64,000 bases of DNA from Rouxiella sp. WC2420 (GTDB lineage Bacteria > Pseudomonadota > Gammaproteobacteria > Enterobacterales > Enterobacteriaceae): NCBI RefSeq assembly GCF_041200025.1, contig NZ_CP165628.1:3534001-3598000 (forward strand), read 5' to 3'. Under the pieces are notes generated by a model. The model worked only from the letters and a program-made list of their open reading frames with translations, did no database searches and was not told where the DNA came from. A program made the position numbers and the translations under genes. Below are positions 16,424-23,442 of this stretch, piece by piece. Each line of letters opens with the position of its first letter. Position 1 is the stretch's first letter.

Positions 16424-16723
16424 ATGGGTCAGGTTTTTAATTTCGATAGCAAAACCAAGTTAGACAATACTTTTTCTCAGGAGCATACTGAAGAAGGTTT
16501 TGTAAATAGTAAAAGCGGTGGCGGTGGAGGTGATATGGAGATAAGAATAGCCAGACTCGAATCTGATGTTGAGCATATTAAAAACTCTATAAAAGAGATA
16601 AAAGACGATGTGCGTGAGATAAAGAAAGATGCTCGCACTGATTTCAGATTGATTTTTGGAGCACTCATAGCTGTTGCTTTAGGGCTTGCTGGCATGATGG
16701 CCAAAGGTTTTCATTGGTTTTGA
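16424..16723 (+). CDS. Coiled-coil protein with C-terminal membrane anchor, gene 2 of a pair
   Basis: A 99-residue protein. Residues 1-36 are polar and end in a Gly-rich linker (SGGGGGD). Residues 37-73 form a strong coiled coil (ARLESDVEHIKNSIKEIKDD). Residues about 75-97 form one membrane helix (LIFGALIAVALGLAGMMAKGF). The layout resembles XhlA-like and similar small membrane proteins. It starts 3 bp after the stop of the preceding gene, so the two are coupled. The pair may be a rex-like exclusion or lysogenic-conversion module, which is inference from position. Confidence 0.75.
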   Translation: MGQVFNFDSKTKLDNTFSQEHTEEGFVNSKSGGGGGDMEIRIARLESDVEHIKNSIKEIKDDVREIKKDARTDFRLIFGALIAVALGLAGMMAKGFHWF

Positions 16724-16755
16724 TTGATCAATATCCCACCAGATAGTTCAAAGAT

Positions 16756-16780
16756 AACCACCCTCTGCGGTGGTTTTTTT
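16756..16780 (+). terminator. Terminator of the repressor operon
   Basis: AACCACC and GGTGGTT form the stem with a 6-base loop, followed by T8. It ends the cI plus two-gene transcript. Confidence 0.85.
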
Positions 16781-16962
16781 TGCCTTACGTTCTCATATCC
16801 ACCGGATAAAAAGTCAATTGTTCTGTTTATTGTGCCCATTGTGCGCAAAAGTCAGATTCGACATAAAGTGTTCGTTCGACCTCATTTAATACCATCAATA
16901 AGACTAACTTACTTAGGCACCGCTCTAGCGGTGACTGATGTTCCTTTGTTCCGAGAATACTT

Positions 16963-16987
16963 GCCCGTGTCATAGCGGGCTTTTTTT
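16963..16987 (+). terminator. Second terminator before PL
   Basis: GCCCG and CGGGC form the stem and T7 follows. It insulates the repressor operon from PL. The 16781-17049 stretch around it holds no gene I can support. Confidence 0.75.
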
Positions 16988-17049
16988 CGCCTGCAATCCC
17001 TTAACTCATGTACCTATTCTGCCCTTCTCAATGAACTTTTAAATAAAAA

Positions 17050-17102
17050 TGTAAGTTTTCCTACAAATAATCTTGACGTCAATATGTAAGTTATCCTACA
17101 TT
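17050..17102 (+). promoter_or_regulatory. OL operators with PL promoter
   Basis: TTGACG (17073-17078), an 18-bp spacer and TACATT (17097-17102) form PL toward the left operon. The operator TGTAAGTTATCCTACA (17085-17100) overlaps the spacer and -10. A second operator, TGTAAGTTTTCCTACA, lies at 17050-17065. The architecture is the same as PR (TTGACT-18-TACAAT with the same operator word). Confidence 0.88.
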
Positions 17103-17140
17103 GATATCCATTGAGCAAACATGCAGCACCGTGTTTGCAC

Positions 17141-17152
17141 CGCTCTTTAACA
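17141..17152 (+). promoter_or_regulatory. boxA-like nut element of the left operon leader
   Basis: CGCTCTTTAACA, about 40 bp after the PL -10, matches the boxA consensus bound by NusB/NusE in lambda nut sites and rRNA leaders. AATCAG and CTGATT follow at once as a short dyad that could be part of boxB, though its loop is not canonical. Confidence 0.6.
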
Positions 17153-17253
17153 ATCAGGCTGATTCAACTCCCGCTGTAAGCATCCCTCTTAACCGAACCA
17201 TTCACTTTTAGAGATCTTCCGGCATACTGATTATGTCCCCTGAGGAGATCGCC

Positions 17254-17520
17254 ATGCGTAAGATTCGATTCACCGAACACCAGATCATCGCCGTTCTTAA
17301 GTCTGTCGAAGCCGGACGAACCGTCAAAGATGTCTGCCGCGAGGCCGCTATTTCAGAAGCCAGCTATTACAACTGGAAGGCGAAATATGGCGGGATGGAA
17401 GCCGCTGATATCAAAAAGATCAAAGATCTTGAAGACGAGAATCGTCGTCTGAAGCAGATGTTTGCCGATCTGAGTCTGGAATGCCGGGCGCTGAAAGACG
17501 TCATCGAAAAAAAGCTTTAA
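17254..17520 (+). CDS. IS3-family transposase OrfA
   Basis: An 88-residue protein from the ATG at 17254, which has GAGGAG six bases upstream. MRKIRFTEHQIIAVLKSVEAG to CREAAISEASYYNWKAKYGG is the helix-turn-helix (HTH_8) that binds the IS ends. DLEDENRRLKQMFADLSLE is the leucine-zipper for multimerisation. A7 at 17507-17513 (A AAA AAG) is a -1 frameshift site just before its stop, used to make the OrfAB transposase. Confidence 0.92.
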   Translation: MRKIRFTEHQIIAVLKSVEAGRTVKDVCREAAISEASYYNWKAKYGGMEAADIKKIKDLEDENRRLKQMFADLSLECRALKDVIEKKL

Positions 17521-18365
17521 AACCAGCGGTAAAGCGTGAGCTCGTCAACTATCTGACCGCGCAGTTTTCGATGAGCTTACGCCAGGCATGCAGGACGTTA
17601 TCGCTGAGCAGGACGGTGTTTCGTTATCAACCGGATACACGACGTGATGAAGCAGTGATCCAGAGCCTGACTGAGGCGGCTGAACGCTACCCTCGCTACG
17701 GATTTAAGAAGCTTTTTCAGGTGCTTCGCAGGCAGGGGCACGTCTGGAATCACAAGCGGGTACACCGGATTTACTGTCTGTTAAAACTGAATTTTCGTCG
17801 CAAGGGTAAACAACGCCTGCCGGTGCGCAATCCGGCTCCGCTGGCAACGCCGGAAGCGCTCAATCAAAGCTGGTCCATCGATTTTATGCACGACGCGCTG
17901 ACATGTGGCCGACGTTTTCGGACTTTCAATGTCGTCGATGATTTTAACCGTGAAGCTCTGGCTATCGAAATTGACCTGAATATCCCGGCACAGCGTGTCG
18001 TGCGGGTGCTGGACAGGATAGCGGCAAATCGTGGATATCCGCTGAAGATGCGAATGGATAACGGACCGGAACTGATATCACTGGCTCTGGCGCAATGGGC
18101 CGAAGAGCATGGCGTGATGCTGGAATTTATCAAGCCGGGTAAGCCAACACAGAACGCGTTTATAGAAAGGTTTAACCGAACGTACCGGACCGAAATACTG
18201 GATTTTTATCTGTTCAGAACGCTGAATGAAGCACGGGAAATCACAGAGCGCTGGCTGACGGAATACAACAGCGAGCGGCCTCATGAATCCCTGAATAACC
18301 TGACGCCGGAAGAATACCGGCTGATAGCTGAAAAACCGGAACTCTCAAAAAGTGCGTGGAACTAA
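17481..18365 (+). CDS. IS3-family transposase OrfB (DDE domain)
   Basis: The 294-codon frame overlaps orfA by 40 bp and is probably made mainly as an OrfAB fusion after -1 frameshifting at the A7 run. It has an HTH_21 region (YPRYGFKKLFQVLRRQG, WNHKRVHRIY) and an RNase H-like integrase core. The DDE triad is visible as WSIDFMHD, MDNGPEL and FIERFNRTYR. The terminal SERPHESLNNLTPEEY is typical. It appears intact, so the element may be active. Confidence 0.93.
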   Translation: MPGAERRHRKKALKPAVKRELVNYLTAQFSMSLRQACRTLSLSRTVFRYQPDTRRDEAVIQSLTEAAERYPRYGFKKLFQVLRRQGHVWNHKRVHRIYCLLKLNFRRKGKQRLPVRNPAPLATPEALNQSWSIDFMHDALTCGRRFRTFNVVDDFNREALAIEIDLNIPAQRVVRVLDRIAANRGYPLKMRMDNGPELISLALAQWAEEHGVMLEFIKPGKPTQNAFIERFNRTYRTEILDFYLFRTLNEAREITERWLTEYNSERPHESLNNLTPEEYRLIAEKPELSKSAWN

Positions 18366-18490
18366 AACAGGTATGCTTACACCGCACCCGCGGGGATTCT
18401 GGGAGTCCAGATCATCTGAATCAATAAGTGTCCTTACCACTGCCCTTGCTTGCGAGGGTTTTGGCAATACCACTTAGCGTAGTAGAGAAG

Positions 18491-18643
18491 ATGAAATTTT
18501 TTGAATTACCTGAATCAACAAGGAATCATGCAGAAGAATTGCTTAAAGAATTGATGCTTATTTCACAGCCAATTGATAATGAGCCAGCAGTTAAGCTGGC
18601 TCAAATTGTTAAATCGGCCTTAATTGAGCTTTATAAAAATTAG
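18491..18643 (+). CDS. Small phage early protein
   Basis: A 50-residue acidic helical protein starting MKFFELPESTRNHAEELLKELM. AGAGAAG lies just before the ATG. It is the first gene of the left operon after the IS insertion, where N-like or kil-type proteins are often found. The sequence is not arginine-rich, so it is not an N antiterminator. A hairpin (CCCTTGC/GCGAGGG, 18443-18458) precedes it. The function is unknown. Confidence 0.6.
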   Translation: MKFFELPESTRNHAEELLKELMLISQPIDNEPAVKLAQIVKSALIELYKN

Positions 18644-18813
18644 CGTCCGTGTGTTTTTTGATAACCATCAACTAGTTGCTGGTATAAAGAATTGATTTCT
18701 TTTGCAGCTGAATCTGCACTACCAACTGAGATTTTTCCAGCCCTTATCAACTCAATAATGATTTGCTGTGATGCCATGTATTTGTTATGGATGGGGTTTA
18801 TTGTGTCTGGCAT
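18640..18813 (-). CDS. Small protein on the opposite strand of the left operon
   Basis: A 57-residue protein starting MPDTINPIHNKYMASQQIIIELIRAGKI, with GGGATG upstream of the ATG. Its coding sequence opposes the left operon, and its stop overlaps the end of the preceding plus-strand gene. The rest is helical (SADSAAKEINSLYQQLVDGYQ). Small minus-strand genes of this kind in prophages are sometimes expressed in the lysogen. No family was recognised. Confidence 0.6.
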   Translation of the reverse strand: MPDTINPIHNKYMASQQIIIELIRAGKISVGSADSAAKEINSLYQQLVDGYQKTHGR

Positions 18814-18947
18814 TTTACATCCCTTAATTGACCGTGGAATGAACAAATTATCAGTTTCCTTTGACTGTGGAAAGCAGGGAAATCACGGCTGGGCGTGGCT
18901 AAAAATCCCAGCATTAACCCCTACCCCAACGTTAGATAAGAGGAGTA

Positions 18948-19160
18948 ATGAAGATGCGAAATTATGCCCCATGGAGGAATGACCCTAAATGGCAAGACAA
19001 GCAGGAGCATGGTGAGCTTTACATAGCCGCACCTATTAAGGAGATGACGCCAGAAGAAATTCTTGCCGCTGATTTTTCTGAGGAACAGCTATGGGCATTA
19101 ATGAACGTTTTGAGGCTTTCAGGTTACAAGGTTTTTTCTCCAAACAAGAAGAAAAAGTGA
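18948..19160 (+). CDS. Small phage early protein
   Basis: A 70-residue protein starting MKMRNYAPWRNDPKWQDKQEHG, with an AGGAG site four bases before the ATG. It contains EMTPEEILAADFSEEQLWALMNVLRLSGYKVF, a helical part that could bind a partner. Its stop overlaps the next small gene (GTGA). I do not recognise a family. Confidence 0.65.
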   Translation: MKMRNYAPWRNDPKWQDKQEHGELYIAAPIKEMTPEEILAADFSEEQLWALMNVLRLSGYKVFSPNKKKK

Positions 19161-19240
19161 CTTTACCCTGCGCCTACTGTATCAGGCGCATGAATAAAGT
19201 TTCTGCTTTAGCAGCCAGGCTGACAGCGTACTGTCGTTAA
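19157..19240 (+). CDS. Very small CxxC-containing phage ORF
   Basis: A 27-codon frame starting at a GTG that overlaps the previous stop (GTGA), so it is probably translationally coupled. The peptide contains PCAYCIRRMNK and ends AARLTAYCR, with three cysteines, two in a CxxC pair that could bind zinc. Similar tiny proteins are seen in phage early operons. Its independent expression is inferred only from the overlap. Confidence 0.4.
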   Translation: MTLPCAYCIRRMNKVSALAARLTAYCR

Positions 19241-19419
19241 CACTGCTTTCCCCAGATGAGTTGGCTAACGCTGGGGCGCGAACTCACCGCGTAATGAGGC
19301 ATAACCCACAATGCGAGACTGTGAGTGTCGTCAATCCGGATCCTGAAGTGGGAAGGGTCTGGTAACCGCTGTGGCGATCAGGTTTGACAGCCGGAAGAGA
19401 CGGCATACAACAATACTAA
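19241..19419 (+). ncRNA. Structured noncoding segment, possible phage regulatory RNA
   Basis: No open frame is evident. There are several paired segments: CCCCAG with CTGGGG, GAGTT with AACTC, CGCG with CGCG around AACTCAC, and GCTGT with ACAGC. This density of alternative stems suggests a functional RNA, such as a C4-type antisense RNA or an operon leader. I could not verify a family. Confidence 0.35.
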
Positions 19420-19590
19420 CTAGTCTTTAGCTGCTTCTTTGGAAGAGTTGATTGTTTGCTCATAAATTTCCATAAGGGCTGCTAAATCGGGCACAACGAG
19501 GGATTGCCTTCTGGCTAAGAGATATTCTACAACTAGCTCAAAAACATCCTTACCTTTTTCCGTAATTTGACTTCCAAATTCGTTGGTCAC
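19420..19590 (-). CDS. Small phage protein
   Basis: A 56-residue protein that starts with GTG behind GGAGAG, a good ribosome site. The sequence (EFGSQITEKGKDVFELVVEYLLARRQ then VVPDLAALMEIYEQTIN) is helical and acidic. It opposes the left operon, as do the BssS-like and zinc-ribbon genes to the right. The function is unknown. Confidence 0.6.
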   Translation of the reverse strand: MTNEFGSQITEKGKDVFELVVEYLLARRQSLVVPDLAALMEIYEQTINSSKEAAKD

Positions 19591-19732
19591 TTAAAACTCT
19601 CCGAAGATTAGTGGGATAATGTAATTTTACTCCCAACCCCCTTGATAAGCGGGTCAAGCAGCATCAAAGTCTAATAAATATCGCTCCCTGAGTAAGTGAG
19701 AAAATACGAACTCATTTTTGAGCATGACTATT

Positions 19733-19984
19733 TTAGTGATTAGTTTCGTCCGGTGAATAAATCTGGGAGGTTCTAAAGGACTCAATACTCCCCTCAAGCT
19801 GAATTATGAGAGCGCGGGCCATGTCGGGTGTAATACCGTAAAGAATACCGTCTTGAGATTCATCCAAGGGATGCAGAGTTGATGTGATGAAATGAAATTG
19901 CATAAGAATAACATCATGTCCTAATAGCGGACCGACACGCCAACCGGTAACAGGAAACACAGAAACATCTTGTTTTTCAGACAA
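19733..19984 (-). CDS. BssS-like phage protein
   Basis: An 83-residue protein. The order of TGWRVGPLLGHDVILMQFHF, DGILYGITPDMARALIIQLEGSIESF matches the E. coli biofilm regulator BssS (VGWDI, YDALMLRLHYQT, LWLTTDVARQFISILEAGI). BssS affects biofilm formation through indole and AI-2 signalling. Prophage copies are known, but their role is not settled. It lies on the minus strand, opposite the left operon. Confidence 0.75.
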   Translation of the reverse strand: MSEKQDVSVFPVTGWRVGPLLGHDVILMQFHFITSTLHPLDESQDGILYGITPDMARALIIQLEGSIESFRTSQIYSPDETNH

Positions 19985-20293
19985 ATCAATTCCTTTTTCA
20001 AATTGTGTACTGGTAACTCAATAGGTTAACTCAAAGTTTATTATGAAACCATCGTACAGGACGCATTATAAATATTTAGGAAAACTGCCAGTTCTAGACT
20101 AAATTCCAGAAGTATTTAAAAGGTCATAACAAAATTTTTTTAAATTTAGCAGCTAGTCAACTTAATCCACTTTTAAGAAGTAGGTAAGTGTAGTGTCTCG
20201 ACTTGGCCAGCCGCTTTTTTAATATTTAAATTTAGCAAAATTAATAAAATTACTTTAATTAAAAAGACCATGGATTTTAGTTTTTTTAACAGA
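19985..20293. other. AT-rich intergenic stretch in the prophage
   Basis: About 310 bp between the BssS-like and the zinc-ribbon genes, both on the minus strand. It is very AT-rich with no open frame I can support. It should contain the promoter of the BssS-like gene. Confidence 0.5.
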
Positions 20294-20461
20294 CTAAGGT
20301 CGATACGGATAGACAATAAAATCCATTATTTCTTCTATTACAACTTTATGCCCACATACCCTACAAACCATGGAATTAATAACTTTACTTCTTGTCGTAG
20401 CGGCTAGGATATCAAATTGAGTTGATTGACATTTCTTACATGAAACGATGATGTCCGGCAT
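20294..20461 (-). CDS. Small zinc-ribbon phage protein
   Basis: A 55-residue protein starting MPDIIVSCKKCQSTQFDILA. Two pairs of cysteines, CKKC and CRVC followed by GH, make a zinc ribbon. A GGGAG site precedes the ATG. Such small zinc-ribbon proteins occur widely in prophages and are usually of unknown function. It opposes the left operon. Confidence 0.7.
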   Translation of the reverse strand: MPDIIVSCKKCQSTQFDILAATTRSKVINSMVCRVCGHKVVIEEIMDFIVYPYRP

Positions 20462-20566
20462 GACTTCACTCCCAGGGGGAATAGAACCTTAACCAAGGTG
20501 ACTAAGAATTCTCCCACACCATAGACAATATCACTTTGGCTAAATTTTGTTCGCTTTTACTAACAA

Positions 20567-20635
20567 ATAGAGAAGGGGCCAACGGTTACCCCTTAAACCT
20601 TTGTACAGTATAAGCCCCGTTGACCCCTTCTCTAT
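20567..20635 (+). repeat. Long inverted repeat upstream of rdgC
   Basis: Two 19-base arms, 20567-20585 and 20617-20635, are reverse complements with one mismatch and are separated by 31 bases. The stem contains AGAGAAGGGG. With the terminator 16 bp downstream this forms a candidate structured leader or a small RNA. Confidence 0.65.
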
Positions 20636-20650
20636 GTGGAGTAACCGTCT

Positions 20651-20687
20651 AGCACCAGTCTTTTGCAGAAGCCTGGTGCTTTTTTTA
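20651..20687 (+). terminator. Rho-independent terminator upstream of rdgC
   Basis: AGCACCAG and CTGGTGCT form a perfect 8-bp stem followed by T7. It lies 17 bp before the rdgC start, so transcription into rdgC must pass it, for example with antitermination. Confidence 0.85.
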
Positions 20688-20703
20688 CCTTGGAGATTGC
20701 CCC

Positions 20704-21621
20704 GTGACTAATCCTCTCTTTAAAAACATCGTGATTTACCGCCTCAACCGTGAGGTATCTTTGAACATTGATGAGTTGAACACTCAGCTTTCGCATTTCG
20801 TATTTTCGCCATGTGGTAGCCAGGACATGGCGAAAACTGGCTGGGTTTCGCCGATGGGAAAGCTCAGTGATTCACTAACGCATTCAGTAAACGGCCAGAT
20901 TCTGCTTTGTGTACAGAAAGAAGAAAAGATCCTCCCTTCGGGCGTAATCAAGGCTGAATTGATTAACAAAACAGAACAAATTGAGCTGGAACAGCACCGC
21001 AAATTGAAGAAAACAGAGCGCGACTCGATAAGGGATGAGGTTCTACATACTCTCATGCCACGCGCTTTTACTAAGCAATCTCAGGTATTTATCTGGATTG
21101 ACACTTCAACCAGTCTGATCACAGTCGCCACGCCGAGCTCACGCCGCGCTGAAGATGCTTTGGCACTTTTGCGAAAGAGTTTGGGATCCTTGCCTGTCGT
21201 GCCGGTGACCATGGAAACACCTATCGAGCTGACTCTTACTGAGTGGGTGCGCAACGGCAATGTGCCAGCTGGTTTTGCTCTGGGAGATTCGGCTGAATTA
21301 AAAGCCATTCTGGAACAGGGAGGGATTGTCCGCTGTAAAAGGCAGGCTTTAGTTAGTGATGAGATTAGCGCTCATATAGAAAGCGGCAAACTTGTTACCA
21401 CTCTGGACCTGAATTGGCAGGAGCGAATTGGGTTCTCTCTCAATGATAGCCTGACCATCAAACGCATTAAGTTTTCTGACGCTTTACTTGAGCAGAATGA
21501 TGATATTGATCGTGAAGATGCCGCACAGCGCTTCGATGCCGACTTTGTGCTTTTCACTGGCGAATTATCAGCTCTGTATAACAACCTCTTCCAATCACTC
21601 GGCGGTGAAATTCAGCGTTAG
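20704..21621 (+). CDS. rdgC: Phage-encoded RdgC (recombination-associated protein)
   Basis: A 305-residue RdgC homologue. It starts with GTG behind [22 protein letters not shown] and [21 protein letters not shown] are the RdgC N-terminal signature, and [23 protein letters not shown] to [12 protein letters not shown] is the usual C-terminal part. RdgC forms a ring on double-stranded DNA and limits RecA loading. In a phage it may tune recombination at replicating phage DNA. It is the first large gene of the left operon, followed closely by HD hydrolase and exonuclease genes. Confidence 0.93.
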   Translation: MTNPLFKNIVIYRLNREVSLNIDELNTQLSHFVFSPCGSQDMAKTGWVSPMGKLSDSLTHSVNGQILLCVQKEEKILPSGVIKAELINKTEQIELEQHRKLKKTERDSIRDEVLHTLMPRAFTKQSQVFIWIDTSTSLITVATPSSRRAEDALALLRKSLGSLPVVPVTMETPIELTLTEWVRNGNVPAGFALGDSAELKAILEQGGIVRCKRQALVSDEISAHIESGKLVTTLDLNWQERIGFSLNDSLTIKRIKFSDALLEQNDDIDREDAAQRFDADFVLFTGELSALYNNLFQSLGGEIQR

Positions 21622-21705
21622 CAATTCATCAAGTCACCCGTAACCGGGTGGCTTCGTGAAGTGTTACCGGCGCTTGCAGGCGTCTTTTTCATTGTGGAGA
21701 TTTCT

Positions 21706-22227
21706 ATGACCCGTATTGCCACCTTTTCTGGTAAGTACCTCGACTACACCGCGCCAGACCCTCACGTTTTCGATAAAGATAGTATCGCTCAGGGCTTGTC
21801 CCATGAATGCCGTTTTAACGGGCAAATCCCGCAGTTCTACAGCGTGGCCCAGCATTCCGTCTTAACCAGTTACCTGGTGCCTCCGCACCTCGCATGGGAA
21901 GCCCTACTCCATGATGCCACCGAGGCATTTTGCAAAGACATTCCCGCGCCGCTAAAGCTGCTGCTACCCGACTACAAACGAGTAGAAGCCCGGTTGGATA
22001 AAGTTATACGCCTCAAATACTGCATACCACTGGTAATGAGTCCTGAGGTTAAAAAAGCTGACTTGATCATGCTGGCCACCGAGCGACGCGACTTTGAACT
22101 TTATGACGGTACCGAATGGCCTGTTCTGGTAGGCATAGAGCCATGCGCTCAACCGATTTGCCCGCTTAACCCAGCGCAGGCCCGCGCCCAGTTCCTCAAG
22201 CGCTGGGAAGAAGTCCAGCCGTACTAA
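21706..22227 (+). CDS. HD-domain phosphohydrolase (YfdR-like)
   Basis: A 173-residue protein starting MTRIATFSGKYLDYTAPDP. FYSVAQHSVL supplies the first metal-binding His, EALLHDATEAF the HD pair, and KKADLIMLATERRDF the final Asp. It resembles YfdR of prophage CPS-53, an HD-type 5'-nucleotidase-like enzyme. It probably removes phosphates from nucleotides during phage growth. The ATG is chosen because of GTGGAG just upstream. It belongs to the left operon. Confidence 0.85.
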   Translation: MTRIATFSGKYLDYTAPDPHVFDKDSIAQGLSHECRFNGQIPQFYSVAQHSVLTSYLVPPHLAWEALLHDATEAFCKDIPAPLKLLLPDYKRVEARLDKVIRLKYCIPLVMSPEVKKADLIMLATERRDFELYDGTEWPVLVGIEPCAQPICPLNPAQARAQFLKRWEEVQPY

Positions 22228-22260
22228 CCCTGTTTGCAGACAGGCATTGTGGAGATAACC

Positions 22261-22905
22261 ATGACAGTAAACGCAATCACCATCGATACCGAAACGATGG
22301 ATGTAACCACAACAGCGCTAATCCTCTCGATTGGCGCTTTTGCTTTCGATGTAACTGACTTGAACACAACGCAGCAGGCAATCATGGATGTATCAAATGA
22401 CATTGAGCTGCAGGACAACTCCAAGTTCGCATTTTATCGCTGTGTTGATTCTTTCGACCAGTTGATGTCAGGCCGCACTGTCAGCCCTTCAACCCAGAAA
22501 TGGTGGCATGAGCAAGGCGAAGAGGCTCATGAAGCCCTGACCGGTCAACGTCTTAGCCTGGGTGAATCCCTCTCAGACTTGAAGAGGTGGATAGCAACAC
22601 ATCCGGATGCACGGATCTTCTTTCGCGGTACCGACTTTGACGGCTCTATTTTAGAAAACGCTTATCGCGCTGCAGGAATCACCTGCCCGTGGAAATATAA
22701 CGGCAAGCGGGACATTCGAACGTACATCGATGCAATGGTGCGCGGCGGCAAAGGCTACATCAAAGACCACCAGCCCTGCTTCCCAATGATCAAACACAAT
22801 GCCCTCCACGATGCTATGGGCGACGCTGAACAGATGGCGACCGCATACATGATGAACGACGGTAACACTGTTCCCTCTTCTGAATTTAAAAAGGTGACAG
22901 CATGA
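22261..22905 (+). CDS. DEDD-type 3'-5' exonuclease (Rv2179c-like)
   Basis: A 214-residue protein. AITIDTETMDV holds the first Asp and Glu, FRGTDFDGSILENAYRA the second Asp and HNALHDAMGDAEQ the catalytic His and last Asp, giving the DEDDh set. The fold corresponds to the PF16473 family often named exodeoxyribonuclease VIII-like or 3'-5' exoribonuclease in prophages. It overlaps the beta-clamp-like gene by 4 bases, suggesting coupled synthesis and maybe a shared complex. Confidence 0.85.
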   Translation: MTVNAITIDTETMDVTTTALILSIGAFAFDVTDLNTTQQAIMDVSNDIELQDNSKFAFYRCVDSFDQLMSGRTVSPSTQKWWHEQGEEAHEALTGQRLSLGESLSDLKRWIATHPDARIFFRGTDFDGSILENAYRAAGITCPWKYNGKRDIRTYIDAMVRGGKGYIKDHQPCFPMIKHNALHDAMGDAEQMATAYMMNDGNTVPSSEFKKVTA

Positions 22906-23435
22906 TCCTTACCGCATCCAAACAAGCAATCCTCGGCGCCATGATTTTTATGGCAAAGAAAGATCCACGCTATTACCTTTGCGGGATCTGCTTCACTCCG
23001 GATAAGAAATTAATTAGCACTGACGGTCATCGAATGTTTATCGGTGAGCATGAAACTGAAGGGTTAACGGAAAATGTCATCGTCAGAATCACCGGCCCTC
23101 GTTTCATTGCGTTTGATCACCTGACGATTGATACCGAATCTGGGGTCGTAACCTACCTAGACAGTGTTGATAAAAAAGTTGGCTTGGCGCTCGGTGAAAT
23201 GATCGATGGAAAATATCCCGATTATAAACGCGTTTTACCCAAACAAAACGTTGCAGTTCATGAGATTGGATTTAATGCCGGTTATCTCAGCGATATTGAA
23301 AAATTGGTAAAACTCTATAACCGCAAATGGTCAGGGATTGCGATCAAGCCAAACGGGCCAGAAGGGTCTGCTCAAATTGATATCACTGGAGCATTCGGTA
23401 AAGCCTCCGTCATCGTCATGCCTATGCGCTTGTGA
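22902..23435 (+). CDS. Short DNA polymerase III beta-clamp-like protein
   Basis: A 177-residue protein, about half the length of DnaN (366). LISTDGHRMFIGEHE corresponds to the ATDGHRLA region of the clamp, DGKYPDYKRVLP to the GRFPDYRRVLP region, and the C terminus reads VIVMPMRL as in DnaN (VVMPMRL). The protein thus corresponds to selected clamp segments rather than a full three-domain ring. It overlaps the exonuclease gene. It could form a partial clamp or interact with the host clamp or its partners. Confidence 0.8.
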   Translation: MILTASKQAILGAMIFMAKKDPRYYLCGICFTPDKKLISTDGHRMFIGEHETEGLTENVIVRITGPRFIAFDHLTIDTESGVVTYLDSVDKKVGLALGEMIDGKYPDYKRVLPKQNVAVHEIGFNAGYLSDIEKLVKLYNRKWSGIAIKPNGPEGSAQIDITGAFGKASVIVMPMRL

Positions 23436-23442
23436 GGTGCCT

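Larger units (their letters stand above)
17175..18381 (+). mobile_element. IS3-family insertion sequence, complete
   Basis: The 1,207-bp element has imperfect terminal inverted repeats that both begin TGTAAGCAT and share a following CC/TTT pattern. It is flanked by the 4-bp direct repeat CCGC (17171-17174 and 18382-18385), a target-site duplication. Two overlapping frames with an A7 slippery run match IS3-family organisation, most like the IS407/ISL-type groups with 4-bp duplications. It has inserted in the left operon leader between the boxA-like site and the first early gene. Confidence 0.93.

Noticed and set aside
16918-16936. GCACCGCTCTAGCGGTGAC hairpin as a third terminator
   Set aside because: It has a short stem without a T-run. 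The better terminators are at 16756-16780 and 16963-16987.
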